Positions 8,133-16,633 of a stretch of 64,000 bases of DNA are shown one piece after another. The position numbers were made by a program, and so were the translations under genes. The DNA lies in NCBI GenBank assembly GCA_027482245.1, contig JAIXWG010000038.1:124001-188000 (forward strand), in the 5' to 3' direction. Positions within the stretch are counted from its first letter, which is position 1, and every line of letters starts with the position of its first letter. The stretch is from Acetobacteraceae bacterium (GTDB lineage: Bacteria; Pseudomonadota; Alphaproteobacteria; Acetobacterales; Acetobacteraceae). Below the pieces are notes generated by a model that ran no database searches, was not told where the DNA came from, and saw only the letters and a program-made list of their open reading frames with translations.

Positions 8133-10220
8133 ATGCCCCTCGACGACGCGAAAACCCGCGCGCGCCTCCGCATCGCCGTCGATATCGGCGGCACCTTCAC
8201 CGACCTGGCCGCCTTCGATGAGGCCGCGGGGGAGTTGCGCTTCGGCAAGGCGCTGACGACCCATGGCAGGCTGGTGGACGGCATCCAGGACACGGTGGAC
8301 ATCGCCGGCGCGTCCTTCGCCGATGCGCATCTGTTCCTCCATGGCTCGACCATCGCGATCAACACGCTGCTGGAGCGCACCGGCGCGAAGACGGTGCTGC
8401 TGGTCACGGAAGGCTTCCGCGACATCTACGAGATCGGCCGGGTGAACCGCCCGGACGCCTACAACCTGTTCTTCCGCAAGCATGTGCCGCTGGTCGATCG
8501 CTCCGCGCGGTTCGAGGTGCATGAGCGGCTGCTGGCCAGCGGCGCCGTCCACAAGCCGCTCGACGAGGATCATCTGCGCGGGGTGCTGCGGTCGCTGGAG
8601 CCCGGCCAGGTGCAGGCGGTGGCGATCCTGCTGCTGCATTCCTACCGCAACCCCGCGCATGAGGTGCGGGTGAAGCAGATCGTGCAGGAGGAACTGCCCG
8701 GCGCCTTCGTCACCGCGTCCCACGAACTCAGCCAGGAATACCGGGAGTTCGAACGCGTCTCGACCGTCGCCGCCAACGCCTATGTCGGCCCGCGCGTCGC
8801 CACCTATCTCGGTGAGTTGTCGGAGCACCTGGCGCGGCATGATTTCGGCGGCGCCTTCTTCGTCGTGCAATCCACCGGCGGGCTGTTCCCCGTGGAGCAT
8901 GCGCGGCGCGACTGCGTGCGCATGCTGGAAAGCGGCCCCGCCGCCGGCGTGATCGGCACCCAGGCGATCTGCGAGGGGCTCGGCCTGCAGGACGCCATCG
9001 CCTTCGACATGGGCGGCACCACGGCCAAGGCCGGCGTCATCTACCAGGGCAAGCCGCTCACCACCGGCTCCGCGCTGATCGGCGGCTACGACCAGGCACT
9101 GCCGATCCAGATTCCGATGACCGATATCTTCGAGGTCGGTACCGGCGGCGGATCGATCGCGCGGCTGGAGCAGGGCAATGCGCTCCGCGTCGGGCCGCAG
9201 AGCGCGGGGTCCATGCCCGGCCCCGTCTGCTACGGCCGCGGGGGCACGGAGCCGACGGTGACGGATGCGAACCTGCTGCTCGGCCGGCTTGATCCCGACC
9301 ACTTCCTGGGCGGCACCATGGCGCTGGACCACGCGGGCGCGGAGCGCGCGATGCGGGAGAGGATCGCGGGCCCGCTCGGCATGGAGGTGCTGGCCGCGGC
9401 GGATGGCATCCTGCGCATCGCGGTCACCACCATGTCCCACGCCGTGAAGGCCGTGACGACGGAGCGCGGGCTGGATGTCGGCGGCTTCACCATGGCGGTC
9501 TATGGCGGCGCCGGGCCGCTGCACGCTTCCGCCATCGCGCGGGAGATCGGCATCCGCCGCGTCATGATCCCCTACGCGCCGGGCTACTTCTCGGCCTATG
9601 GCATGCTGTTCTCGGACCTCCGCTACGATTACGTCCGGTCCTGCTTCCGTCGCCTCGCCACCGCCGATTTCGCGGAGATCGAAGGTCTCTACGCGGGGAT
9701 GGAGGAGGAGGGCCGCGCCTCCATCGAGGGATCCGCCGTGCGGCCGGAGCGCATCGAGATCGAGCGCGCCGCCGACATGCGCTATGTCGGGCAGGAGCAC
9801 GCGGTGACGGTCGAGCTGCCGCGCGCGATCTTCGAACGCGCCGACCGCGAGGCGATCAAGCGCCACTTCGACGCCCAGCACCAGCTGCGCTACGGCACCA
9901 GCGCGCCGAGCGAGCCGGCGGAACTCGTCTCGCTCCGTGTCACCGTCTCCGGCGTCATGCGCAAGCCGCCGCGACATGCCGTGCCGGCCGGCGATGCGGC
10001 GCCGGAGGCGGGCGCGCTGGTCCGGCGCAAGCAGGCCTATTTCGGCGGGCTGATGGACACGCCGGTCTATGCCCGTGACCGGCTGAAGGCCGGCAACCGG
10101 ATCAGCGGCCCTGCCCTGATCGAGGAGCACGCCTCCACCACCGTCCTGCAGCCCGGCGACAGCCTGGAAGTGGACAGTGCCGGCAACCTGCTGATCGCCA
10201 TCGGGAGCGACGCGCGATGA
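8133..10220 (+). CDS. hyuA: Hydantoinase A/oxoprolinase family protein
   Basis: Second HyuA of the window, 695 residues. Nucleotide-binding motifs are VDIGGTFTDL (16-25), HGSTIAINTLLERTG, ESGPAAGVIG and FDMGGTTAK, and GGAGPLHA appears in the last third. All match the family consensus more closely than the copy at 1240. CCGGAGG lies 12 bases before the ATG at 8133. The gene overlaps hyuB2 by four bases (ATGA), so the two subunits should be made in equal amounts. The downstream enzymes suggest a ring-opening step that delivers an acid for further hydrolysis, but the cyclic substrate is unknown. Confidence 0.92.
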   Translation: MPLDDAKTRARLRIAVDIGGTFTDLAAFDEAAGELRFGKALTTHGRLVDGIQDTVDIAGASFADAHLFLHGSTIAINTLLERTGAKTVLLVTEGFRDIYEIGRVNRPDAYNLFFRKHVPLVDRSARFEVHERLLASGAVHKPLDEDHLRGVLRSLEPGQVQAVAILLLHSYRNPAHEVRVKQIVQEELPGAFVTASHELSQEYREFERVSTVAANAYVGPRVATYLGELSEHLARHDFGGAFFVVQSTGGLFPVEHARRDCVRMLESGPAAGVIGTQAICEGLGLQDAIAFDMGGTTAKAGVIYQGKPLTTGSALIGGYDQALPIQIPMTDIFEVGTGGGSIARLEQGNALRVGPQSAGSMPGPVCYGRGGTEPTVTDANLLLGRLDPDHFLGGTMALDHAGAERAMRERIAGPLGMEVLAAADGILRIAVTTMSHAVKAVTTERGLDVGGFTMAVYGGAGPLHASAIAREIGIRRVMIPYAPGYFSAYGMLFSDLRYDYVRSCFRRLATADFAEIEGLYAGMEEEGRASIEGSAVRPERIEIERAADMRYVGQEHAVTVELPRAIFERADREAIKRHFDAQHQLRYGTSAPSEPAELVSLRVTVSGVMRKPPRHAVPAGDAAPEAGALVRRKQAYFGGLMDTPVYARDRLKAGNRISGPALIEEHASTTVLQPGDSLEVDSAGNLLIAIGSDAR

Positions 10221-12025
10221 ACGCCATCACCACGCCGAAAGTCGATCCGGTCACGGTCGAGATCGTCCGCCGCGGCCTGATCGCCGTGACGGAGGAGATG
10301 AAGACCAACCTGATGAGGACCGCCTACAACCTCATCATCTATGAGGCGCTGGACTTCACCGTCGGCCTGTTCACGAAGGAAGGCGACACCGTCTCCATCG
10401 GTCTCGGCCTGCCGATGTTCATCCGCGGCATGTCGGAGACGGTGAAGGCCAAGATCCGCCACTTCGGCTACGACAACATCCATGAGGGCGACATCCTCGT
10501 CACCAACGACGCCTATACCACGGGCTCGCACCTCAACCACTTCACCTTCACCATGCCGATCTTCCATGAGGGCGCGCTGATCGGCTTCACCTGCTGCATG
10601 GCGCATTGGCTCGACGTCGGCGGCACGCTCGGCACCGTGACCACGGACATCTATTCCGAGGGCATCCAGATCCCGATCGTGAAGTACCGCAAGCGCGGCG
10701 AGGTCAACCAGGACCTGGTGGACATCATCGCCATGAACGTCCGCCTGTCGGAGAAGGCGATGGGCGACCTCCGCGCCCAGATCGTCGCGGTGACGACCGG
10801 GGAGCGCCGCTACACCGAACTCGTCACGCGCTATGGCTGGCAGGCAGTACGCGATTCCATCGCCGTCATCATGGACCAGTCGGAGGCGCTGGCGCGCGCC
10901 AATACGGCGAATATCCCGGACGGCGTCTATGAGGCCGAGAGCTTCATGGATGATGACGGGCTGGAGATCGGCGAGCCCGTGCCCATCCGCGTCCGCGTGG
11001 AAAAGCGTGGCGAGGAGGTGACGATCGACCTGTCCGACGTCGCGAAGCAGGTGCGCGGCTTCTACAATTCCGGCGTCACCACCGGCATCGCCTGCGCGCA
11101 GGTCGCCTTCAAGTGCCTGGCCACGCCGACTGACTACCCGGTGAACGAGGGCAGCTTCCGCAACCTCAAGGTCATCATGCCGATGGGCACCGTGGTCAGC
11201 GCGGAGCGCCCGGCGCCGATGCGGGTGTGGATGACCTATCCGATGACGGTCATCGACACGATCTTCAAGGCGATGGCGAAGGCGATCCCGGACCGAGTCG
11301 CAGCAGGCCACCATGCCGACCTGGTCTTCCCCAACATCCACGGCATCAACCCCGCCGACGGCAAGTTCTACATCGTCGGCATCGGGCCGCTCGGCGGCGG
11401 CTGGGGCGCCAAGGCGACGGAGGACGGCATGTCCGCCACCGTCTGCATCAATGATGGCGACACCCACAACAGCCCGACCGAGCAGCTGGAAGCCAAGTAT
11501 CCCGTGCTGGTCGAACGCTACGCGCTGCGCGAGGATAGCGGCGGCGCCGGGCGCTTCCGCGGCGGGCTCGGCTGCGAACAGGTGGTGCAGGCGCTGGCGC
11601 CCTTCCAGCTGACCACGCGGATCGACCGCGTGCACTGCAAGCCCTGGGGCCTGGATGGCGGGCATGACGCCGCCGGCAACGGCATCGGGCTGCGCCGCGG
11701 CGGCGAATGGCAGACGGAGTTCCCGAATGCGAAGGTCTTCAACGTCCGCCTGAAGGCTGGCGACGCCTACATGATGCGATCCGGCGGCGGCGGCGGCTTC
11801 GGCCTGCCGGTCGAGCGCGACCCCGGCCGCGTCGCCCGTGACGTGCGGGAGGGTTACGTCTCCCGCGCCGTCGCGCTCGATACCTATCGCGTCGTGCTGA
11901 CCGCGGAGGGCGAGGTGGATGAGGCCGCGACGCGCCGCCTGCGCGCGCAGACCGACATCGCCAGGCCGCAGCCCGTGGCACCGGCGGAAAAGGCCGGGCC
12001 GCAGCTCGACGTGACGCAGGGCTGA
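10217..12025 (+). CDS. hyuB: Hydantoinase B/oxoprolinase family protein
   Basis: Complete HyuB, 602 residues, partner of the preceding gene. The start MNAITTPKVDPVTVEIVRRG is typical of the family; EMKTNLMRTAYN, VTNDAYTTGSHLNH and a glycine-rich C-terminal LKAGDAYMMRSGGGGGFG, which many HyuB proteins end with, are all present. The start overlaps the hyuA2 stop. Compared with the partial HyuB at the left edge, the N-terminus differs clearly, so the two loci are not a recent duplication. It is followed eight bases later by an unknown small gene. Confidence 0.93.
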   Translation: MNAITTPKVDPVTVEIVRRGLIAVTEEMKTNLMRTAYNLIIYEALDFTVGLFTKEGDTVSIGLGLPMFIRGMSETVKAKIRHFGYDNIHEGDILVTNDAYTTGSHLNHFTFTMPIFHEGALIGFTCCMAHWLDVGGTLGTVTTDIYSEGIQIPIVKYRKRGEVNQDLVDIIAMNVRLSEKAMGDLRAQIVAVTTGERRYTELVTRYGWQAVRDSIAVIMDQSEALARANTANIPDGVYEAESFMDDDGLEIGEPVPIRVRVEKRGEEVTIDLSDVAKQVRGFYNSGVTTGIACAQVAFKCLATPTDYPVNEGSFRNLKVIMPMGTVVSAERPAPMRVWMTYPMTVIDTIFKAMAKAIPDRVAAGHHADLVFPNIHGINPADGKFYIVGIGPLGGGWGAKATEDGMSATVCINDGDTHNSPTEQLEAKYPVLVERYALREDSGGAGRFRGGLGCEQVVQALAPFQLTTRIDRVHCKPWGLDGGHDAAGNGIGLRRGGEWQTEFPNAKVFNVRLKAGDAYMMRSGGGGGFGLPVERDPGRVARDVREGYVSRAVALDTYRVVLTAEGEVDEAATRRLRAQTDIARPQPVAPAEKAGPQLDVTQG

Positions 12026-12032
12026 GGACGCC

Positions 12033-12431
12033 ATGACGGGCGCGGAGGCGATGGCGGATCGGGTGGCGCGCCTTGCGGCGCTCTGGCGGTCCGTCACCTC
12101 CCGCCCCGTCCATCCCGCCAGCTGTACCTGCATGGGCCACTTCCTGATCCCCGCGATGAACGCGCGGGACATGGAAGCGGACATCCTGGACTACATGCGC
12201 GGCCGCTATGCCGGGGAGGGGATCGTGCCACTCGTCGCGCTGCTCGACGCGCGCGAGGCGGAGCGGGAGGCCGCCGACATCCCCGCGCGGGCATTCCGCG
12301 CCTGGCTGCTGCACCTGCCCGGTGCCGGGATCGATCCTGGCGCCCTCGACCGCTTCATCGCCGACCTGACCGCAACCCTTGAATCCTTCGAGCCGCAGGG
12401 GCCGGCGCCGAGCGGCCTGATCTGCACCTGA
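12033..12431 (+). CDS. Hypothetical protein in the hydantoinase operon
   Basis: 132-residue protein that I do not recognise. It starts seven bases after the hyuB2 stop and ends 24 bases before the next gene, so it belongs to the operon. Visible features: a Cys/His-containing patch SCTCMGHFL near residues 31-39, a predicted helical middle (DMEADILDYMRGRY, then LVALLDAREAEREAADI), and a C-terminal LICT. There is no signal peptide or membrane segment. It does not look like acetone carboxylase gamma. It could be an accessory or small third subunit of the HyuAB enzyme, which is an inference from position only. Confidence 0.7.
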   Translation: MTGAEAMADRVARLAALWRSVTSRPVHPASCTCMGHFLIPAMNARDMEADILDYMRGRYAGEGIVPLVALLDAREAEREAADIPARAFRAWLLHLPGAGIDPGALDRFIADLTATLESFEPQGPAPSGLICT

Positions 12432-12455
12432 ACCCCGACCCGGGAAGGACACACC

Positions 12456-13301
12456 ATGCGCTTCGTCTCGTTCCTCCACAGCGATGGCCCGGCCTGCGGG
12501 CTGGTGCAGGGCGACCAGGTCCTCGTCGCGCCGGCCTCTCCCCATGCCGACCTGAAGGCGGCCATCGCGGCTGGCGCGCTGGCGGATCTCGCCCGCGCCT
12601 GCGAGGCCTCCGGCATCCGCATGCCGCTGGCCGAGGTGACGCTGCTGCCGGTGATCCCGAACCCCGGCAAGATCCTCTGCGTCGGCCTGAACTACGAGAC
12701 GCACCGGCGCGAGACGGGCCGCGACGTTGTCGAGAACCCGACGATCTTCACGCGCTTCGCCGACAGCCAGGCCGCGCATGGGCAGGACCTGCTGCGCCCC
12801 AGGGTCTCGACCGATTTCGACTTCGAGGGCGAGCTGGCTGTCGTGATCGGCGAGGGCGGGCGCTATATCCCGCGCGCCGAGGCGATGCGCCACATCGCCG
12901 GCTACGCCTGCTACAATGATGGCTCCGTCCGTGACTGGCAGCGCCACACCATCCAGTTCACGCCGGGGAAGAACTTCCCGCAGACCGGCGGCTTCGGCCC
13001 CTGGCTCGTCACGGCCGACGAGGTCGCGGACCTCGATTCGCTGCGCCTGACCACGCGCGTGAACGGGGAGGCGGTGCAGGACACCACGCTGGACCACATG
13101 ATCTTCGACGTGCCGCGGATCATCGAATACTGCTCCGCCTTCACGCCCCTTTCGCCCGGCGACGTCATCGCCACCGGCACGCCGGGTGGCGTCGGTGCCA
13201 AGCGCAAGCCGCCGCTCTGGCTCAAGCCCGGCGACATGGTCGAGGTCGAGATCACGGGAATCGGTGTGCTGCGGAACGGGATCGCCGACGAAGCGGGCTG
13301 A
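12456..13301 (+). CDS. Fumarylacetoacetate hydrolase family protein
   Basis: 281-residue FAH-fold protein. An N-terminal small domain (1-60) is followed by GKILCVGLNYETHRRETGR and the metal ligands in FDFEGELAVVIG and YNDGSVRDWQ. The C-terminal GDVIATGTPGGVGAKRKPPLWLKPGD is the family's closing motif. Relatives are 2-keto-acid hydratases, oxaloacetate decarboxylases and acylpyruvate hydrolases; all bind Mg/Mn and act on 2-oxo or enol acids. In this operon it would process a keto acid released after ring opening. GGAAGGAC precedes the ATG. Confidence 0.9.
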   Translation: MRFVSFLHSDGPACGLVQGDQVLVAPASPHADLKAAIAAGALADLARACEASGIRMPLAEVTLLPVIPNPGKILCVGLNYETHRRETGRDVVENPTIFTRFADSQAAHGQDLLRPRVSTDFDFEGELAVVIGEGGRYIPRAEAMRHIAGYACYNDGSVRDWQRHTIQFTPGKNFPQTGGFGPWLVTADEVADLDSLRLTTRVNGEAVQDTTLDHMIFDVPRIIEYCSAFTPLSPGDVIATGTPGGVGAKRKPPLWLKPGDMVEVEITGIGVLRNGIADEAG

Positions 13302-13344
13302 TCCGCGCACGCCTTCGCCATCAATCAACAAGGAGGAAACGGTG

Positions 13345-14325
13345 ATGCAGCGTCGAACGCTGGTGGGCGGCCTGGCCGCGATCGGGACGGGTCTGCTGGG
13401 CCGCGCGCCGGCCTTGGCGCAGCCGGCCGCCTTTCCCAACCGGCCGATCCGGATGGTCGTGCCCTTCGCCCCGGGCGGCGGCGTGGATGCCGTCGGCCGG
13501 GCGGTGGCGCAGCGCCTGTCGGAGCGGCTGGGCGTGCCGGTCGTGGTGGAGAACCGGTCGGGCGCCAGCGGCACCATCGGCGGCCAGGTCGTTCAGACCT
13601 CGGCGCCGGATGGCTACACCCTGCTGTTCTCCGCCTCGACCCATGTCATGGCGCGGCAGGTCCTGCGGCGGTCGCCCTATGATCCCCTCACGGATTTCAC
13701 GCCCATCGCGCAGCTCGGCTCCGCGCCGCTGCTGCTCATCCTCTCGCCCAACCGGCCGCAGACGAGCATCACGGACATCGTGGCAGATGCGCGCCGCAAC
13801 CCGGGCCAATGGACCTTCGGCGCTTCCGCGCTCGGCTCCGCCGGGCATCTCGCGACCATCCTCTTCCTCAAGCTCGCGGGGCTCGACCTGGTCGTCGCCC
13901 CCTATCGTGGCACCGCGCCGGCGCTGACGGATGTGGCGGCCGGCAACGTGCAGATGATGATCGATCCCGTCCTTGCCCTGCTGCCGCTGGTGCAGAGCGG
14001 GGGCGTGAAGGGTGTCGCCATCACCTCCTCGGCGCGCAGCCCGCTGGCGCCCAACGTCCCCACGGCGGCGGAGGCCGGCATGCCCGGCCTGGAATTCGCG
14101 ACCTGGTACGGGTTGTGGGCGCCGAGGCACCTGCCCGAGTCGATCGGCACGCTGCTGAACGTGCACCTCGCCGAGATCATGCGGGAGCCCGCGACGGTGG
14201 AGCGCTTCACGGCGCTGGGCCTCGAGCCGGTCTATGCCGCGACGGAGGCGTTCCAGCGCTTCATCACGGCCGATGTCACGCGGAACAGCGAATTGCTGCG
14301 GAGCGCGAATTTCCAGCTGGAGTAG
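13345..14325 (+). CDS. Tripartite tricarboxylate transporter (Bug) substrate-binding protein
   Basis: 326-residue periplasmic receptor of the TctC/Bug family. It has a twin-arginine-like export signal (MQRRTLVGGLAAIG...ALAQ), then IRMVVPFAPGGGVDAVGR, ENRSGASGTIGG, YDPLTDFTPIA and APYRGTAPAL, which are the standard Bug landmarks around the ligand cleft. AGGAGG sits upstream of tandem GTG-ATG; the ATG at 13345 is used. Bug receptors usually bind carboxylates or amides; no TctA/TctB permease is present nearby. It follows the FAH gene by 43 bases and is probably its cotranscribed uptake receptor. Confidence 0.92.
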   Translation: MQRRTLVGGLAAIGTGLLGRAPALAQPAAFPNRPIRMVVPFAPGGGVDAVGRAVAQRLSERLGVPVVVENRSGASGTIGGQVVQTSAPDGYTLLFSASTHVMARQVLRRSPYDPLTDFTPIAQLGSAPLLLILSPNRPQTSITDIVADARRNPGQWTFGASALGSAGHLATILFLKLAGLDLVVAPYRGTAPALTDVAAGNVQMMIDPVLALLPLVQSGGVKGVAITSSARSPLAPNVPTAAEAGMPGLEFATWYGLWAPRHLPESIGTLLNVHLAEIMREPATVERFTALGLEPVYAATEAFQRFITADVTRNSELLRSANFQLE

Positions 14326-14604
14326 CGGGACCGCGCATCGCAGGACGAACGCGGCGCTGCCCGACCGACCTGGCGGCGAATGCCGGCGTCACCGGATCGA
14401 CGCTTGCAACCCTGCGGCGAGTGGACCTAGGCTTCCCACACGCGATGCCGCGGGGCTGAAGCAGGCGCCCATCCGCAGCATGGTCGGGCCATGGCCGCCG
14501 CGCTGCGGAAGCCAGGCCGGTCCATCGCCTGCCGTGGGTGCCGGGCGAAGACCCCCATGATCAGGCGCCGCGTCGAAGAAGAAGGCATGATGGGAGGCGT
14601 CCTG
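14326..14604. other. Longest gene-free stretch (279 bases)
   Basis: Lies between the Bug gene and the hydrolase gene. No convincing coding sequence or terminator hairpin with a T-run is visible. The only signal I can point to is a candidate promoter at 14404-14433. Confidence 0.5.
14404..14433 (+). promoter_or_regulatory. Candidate promoter upstream of the MBL-fold hydrolase
   Basis: TTGCAA, 18 bases, TAGGCT. If real it would give a leader of about 165 bases and make the hydrolase partly independent of the hydantoinase operon. Both hexamers are imperfect. Confidence 0.25.
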
Positions 14605-15603
14605 ATGACGAATGGTCTGACCCGGCGAGGCGTGTTCGGTCTTGCGGCGGCGGGCGCGGCCGCGATGCTGCCCGGTGGCAGGGCGGAAGCCGCCGCGCCG
14701 ATGCGCAACGAATTGCCGCCGGCCTGGCACCGCTTCAAATGGGGGGAGTTCGAGGCGACCGTCATCTCCGACGGCAGCCTGCCGCTCGGCAAGCCGCAGG
14801 ACAGCTTCGTCGGCCCCGGCGCCAACCAGATCACCGGCATGCTGGCCGCCGAGTTCCTGGACCCCGATGCCGCGACGCTGGAGCAGAACATCCTGGTGCT
14901 GAACACCGGGCGCCAGTTGCTGCTGTTCGACACCGGCATGGGGGAGAGCATGGGGGCCGATTCCCAGATGTTCGGCCCGACCACGGGCCGGATGCTGGCC
15001 AACCTGCGCGCCGCGGGCATCCAGCCCGAGCAGATCGACATGGTCGTCGCCACCCACGCCCATTGCGACCACGTCTGGGGCCTGGTGGATGCGCGCGGCC
15101 AGCGCGTCTTCCCGAACGCCCAGGTCGCGATCAACGAGGCCGATGTGCGCTTCTGGACGGATGATTCGAACAAGCGTGGCCCCGCCTTCATGAACGCCTT
15201 CATCGAGGGCGCGAAGAAGAACCTCAACGCCTATCGCGACCGGTTCGTGATGGTGCGGAATGAGCAGGAAGTGGTGCCGGGCGTCACCGCGATCTTCTCG
15301 CCGGGCCATACGGTGGGGCACACCTGCTACGCCATCACCTCCGGCGGCCGCACCATGGTGAACACGGGCGACCTAGCGCATCACCAGGTGCTGCTGCTGC
15401 GCCATCCCATGATGGAGTTCTCCTTCGACACCGATCCGAAGCTGTCGGCCCAGACGCGGTCGCGGATGCTGGATCGGCTGGCGACGGACCGCCACGCGGT
15501 GCTGTCCTACCACTTCCCCTGGCCGGGGCTCGGCCATGTGCGGAAGGCGGGGGAGGGCTTCGACTGGATCGCCTCGCCGATGAACGTGACAAACCTCGGC
15601 TGA
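14605..15603 (+). CDS. MBL-fold metallo-hydrolase with Tat signal
   Basis: 332-residue metallo-beta-lactamase-fold protein. The zinc-binding HAHCDH motif is at residues 151-156, with a further His in the SPGHTVGHTCY region and a late SYHFPWPG. The N-terminus MTNGLTRRGVFGLAAAGAAA is a twin-arginine export signal, so the protein is folded in the cytoplasm and exported. The ATG at 14605 is chosen because GGGAGG lies seven bases upstream; earlier in-frame ATGs (14557, 14587) would bury the signal. Relatives include N-acyl homoserine lactonase-like and quorum-quenching-like lactonases, so a lactone or ester substrate is possible. It ends one base before the convergent lysR. Confidence 0.87.
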   Translation: MTNGLTRRGVFGLAAAGAAAMLPGGRAEAAAPMRNELPPAWHRFKWGEFEATVISDGSLPLGKPQDSFVGPGANQITGMLAAEFLDPDAATLEQNILVLNTGRQLLLFDTGMGESMGADSQMFGPTTGRMLANLRAAGIQPEQIDMVVATHAHCDHVWGLVDARGQRVFPNAQVAINEADVRFWTDDSNKRGPAFMNAFIEGAKKNLNAYRDRFVMVRNEQEVVPGVTAIFSPGHTVGHTCYAITSGGRTMVNTGDLAHHQVLLLRHPMMEFSFDTDPKLSAQTRSRMLDRLATDRHAVLSYHFPWPGLGHVRKAGEGFDWIASPMNVTNLG

Positions 15604-15604
15604 C

Positions 15605-16516
15605 TCAGGGATCGGCGCGCCCGGACAGGGCGCGCTGCACGGCGTGTTCCACGACGTCCGCGACACGCCGTGCGCCCTGGCTCAGCGGGCGCTCCGCGGA
15701 GACGGCCAGCGCCACGGGCCGGCGCACCACGGGGTCCACGATGCGGCGCGCGATGAGGCTGCCGGCGCGCACCTCCTCCCGCACCGCGGCGAAAGGCAGG
15801 ATGGTGAAGCGGTCACCGTCCCGCACCAGCTCCTTCATGTGCACGAGCGATTCGATCTCGACGCCGACATGCAGCGCCATGCCCGCGCGGGCGACCGCGG
15901 CCTCGATGTTCTGGCGCAGGCCGTGCTCGCGGCTCGGCAGCACGAGCGGCAGCGTGACAAGGTCCGCCATGGGGATGGAGGCACGATCCTCCTCATGCCC
16001 CTGCCGCGCCGCGATCAGATAGAGGTCCTCCGTCAGGATCGGCGTGATGCGGAGGCCCGGCGCGCCATCGACCTTGTAGAGCACGGCGAGGTCGAGACGG
16101 CCGGAGGCGAGCCATTCCTGGAGGTAGCCGCTCATGCTCTCGATCACGCGGAGGCGGATGCCGGGGAAGCGCCGGCTGACCTCCCGCACGATGGGCACGG
16201 TGAGATGGAGCGCGACCGTCGTCGGCAGGCCGAGCGCGACCTCCCCCACGGGGTCACCGGTGCGCGACCGCGCCTCGGTGCGGATCTGCTCGACCTGGCG
16301 CAGCACCGCGCCGCCCTGGGCGACGACCTGCGTGCCGAGATCGGTCAGCCGCACGCCGAAGCTGCCGCGCAGGAACAGCTCCCCGCCCAGCTCCGTCTCC
16401 AGCTCCCGCATGCGCTGGCTGAGGGAGGGCTGGGAGAGGCCGAGCGCGCGGGCGGCGCGGGAGAAGCTGCCCTGTTCCGCGATGGCCTGGAGGTATTCGA
16501 GCTGCTTCAGGTCCAT
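15605..16516 (-). CDS. LysR family transcriptional regulator
   Basis: 303-residue LysR protein resembling the Cbl/NAC/CysB-like group that starts MDLKQLEYLQAIAEQGSFSR. HTH residues 1-60 include GLSQPSLSQRMRELE; the effector domain covers about 90-290. It is divergent from the CoA-transferase gene (start 16634), with a perfect T-N11-A box between them, and so probably activates the CoA-transferase/ABC importer operon. Its stop is one base from the stop of the convergent hydrolase gene. Confidence 0.92.
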   Translation of the reverse strand: MDLKQLEYLQAIAEQGSFSRAARALGLSQPSLSQRMRELETELGGELFLRGSFGVRLTDLGTQVVAQGGAVLRQVEQIRTEARSRTGDPVGEVALGLPTTVALHLTVPIVREVSRRFPGIRLRVIESMSGYLQEWLASGRLDLAVLYKVDGAPGLRITPILTEDLYLIAARQGHEEDRASIPMADLVTLPLVLPSREHGLRQNIEAAVARAGMALHVGVEIESLVHMKELVRDGDRFTILPFAAVREEVRAGSLIARRIVDPVVRRPVALAVSAERPLSQGARRVADVVEHAVQRALSGRADP

Positions 16517-16544
16517 CGCCGCGCCCCTCTATGCCCGCAATCCT

Positions 16545-16559
16545 ATAGCCTGGGCCTAT
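16545..16559. promoter_or_regulatory. LysR-type operator (ATAG-N7-CTAT)
   Basis: ATAGCCTGGGCCTAT is a perfect 4-7-4 inverted repeat with the classic T-N11-A geometry, 28 bases upstream of the lysR start and 74 bases upstream of the CoA-transferase start. It is the expected recognition site for the divergent LysR. Confidence 0.6.
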
Positions 16560-16633
16560 GGGGGCCTACAATCTCCGCCCCTTCCGCCGCGCGTCGCGCC
16601 CATGGCAGCGTCGCGGTGGGAAGGAACAGTCCA

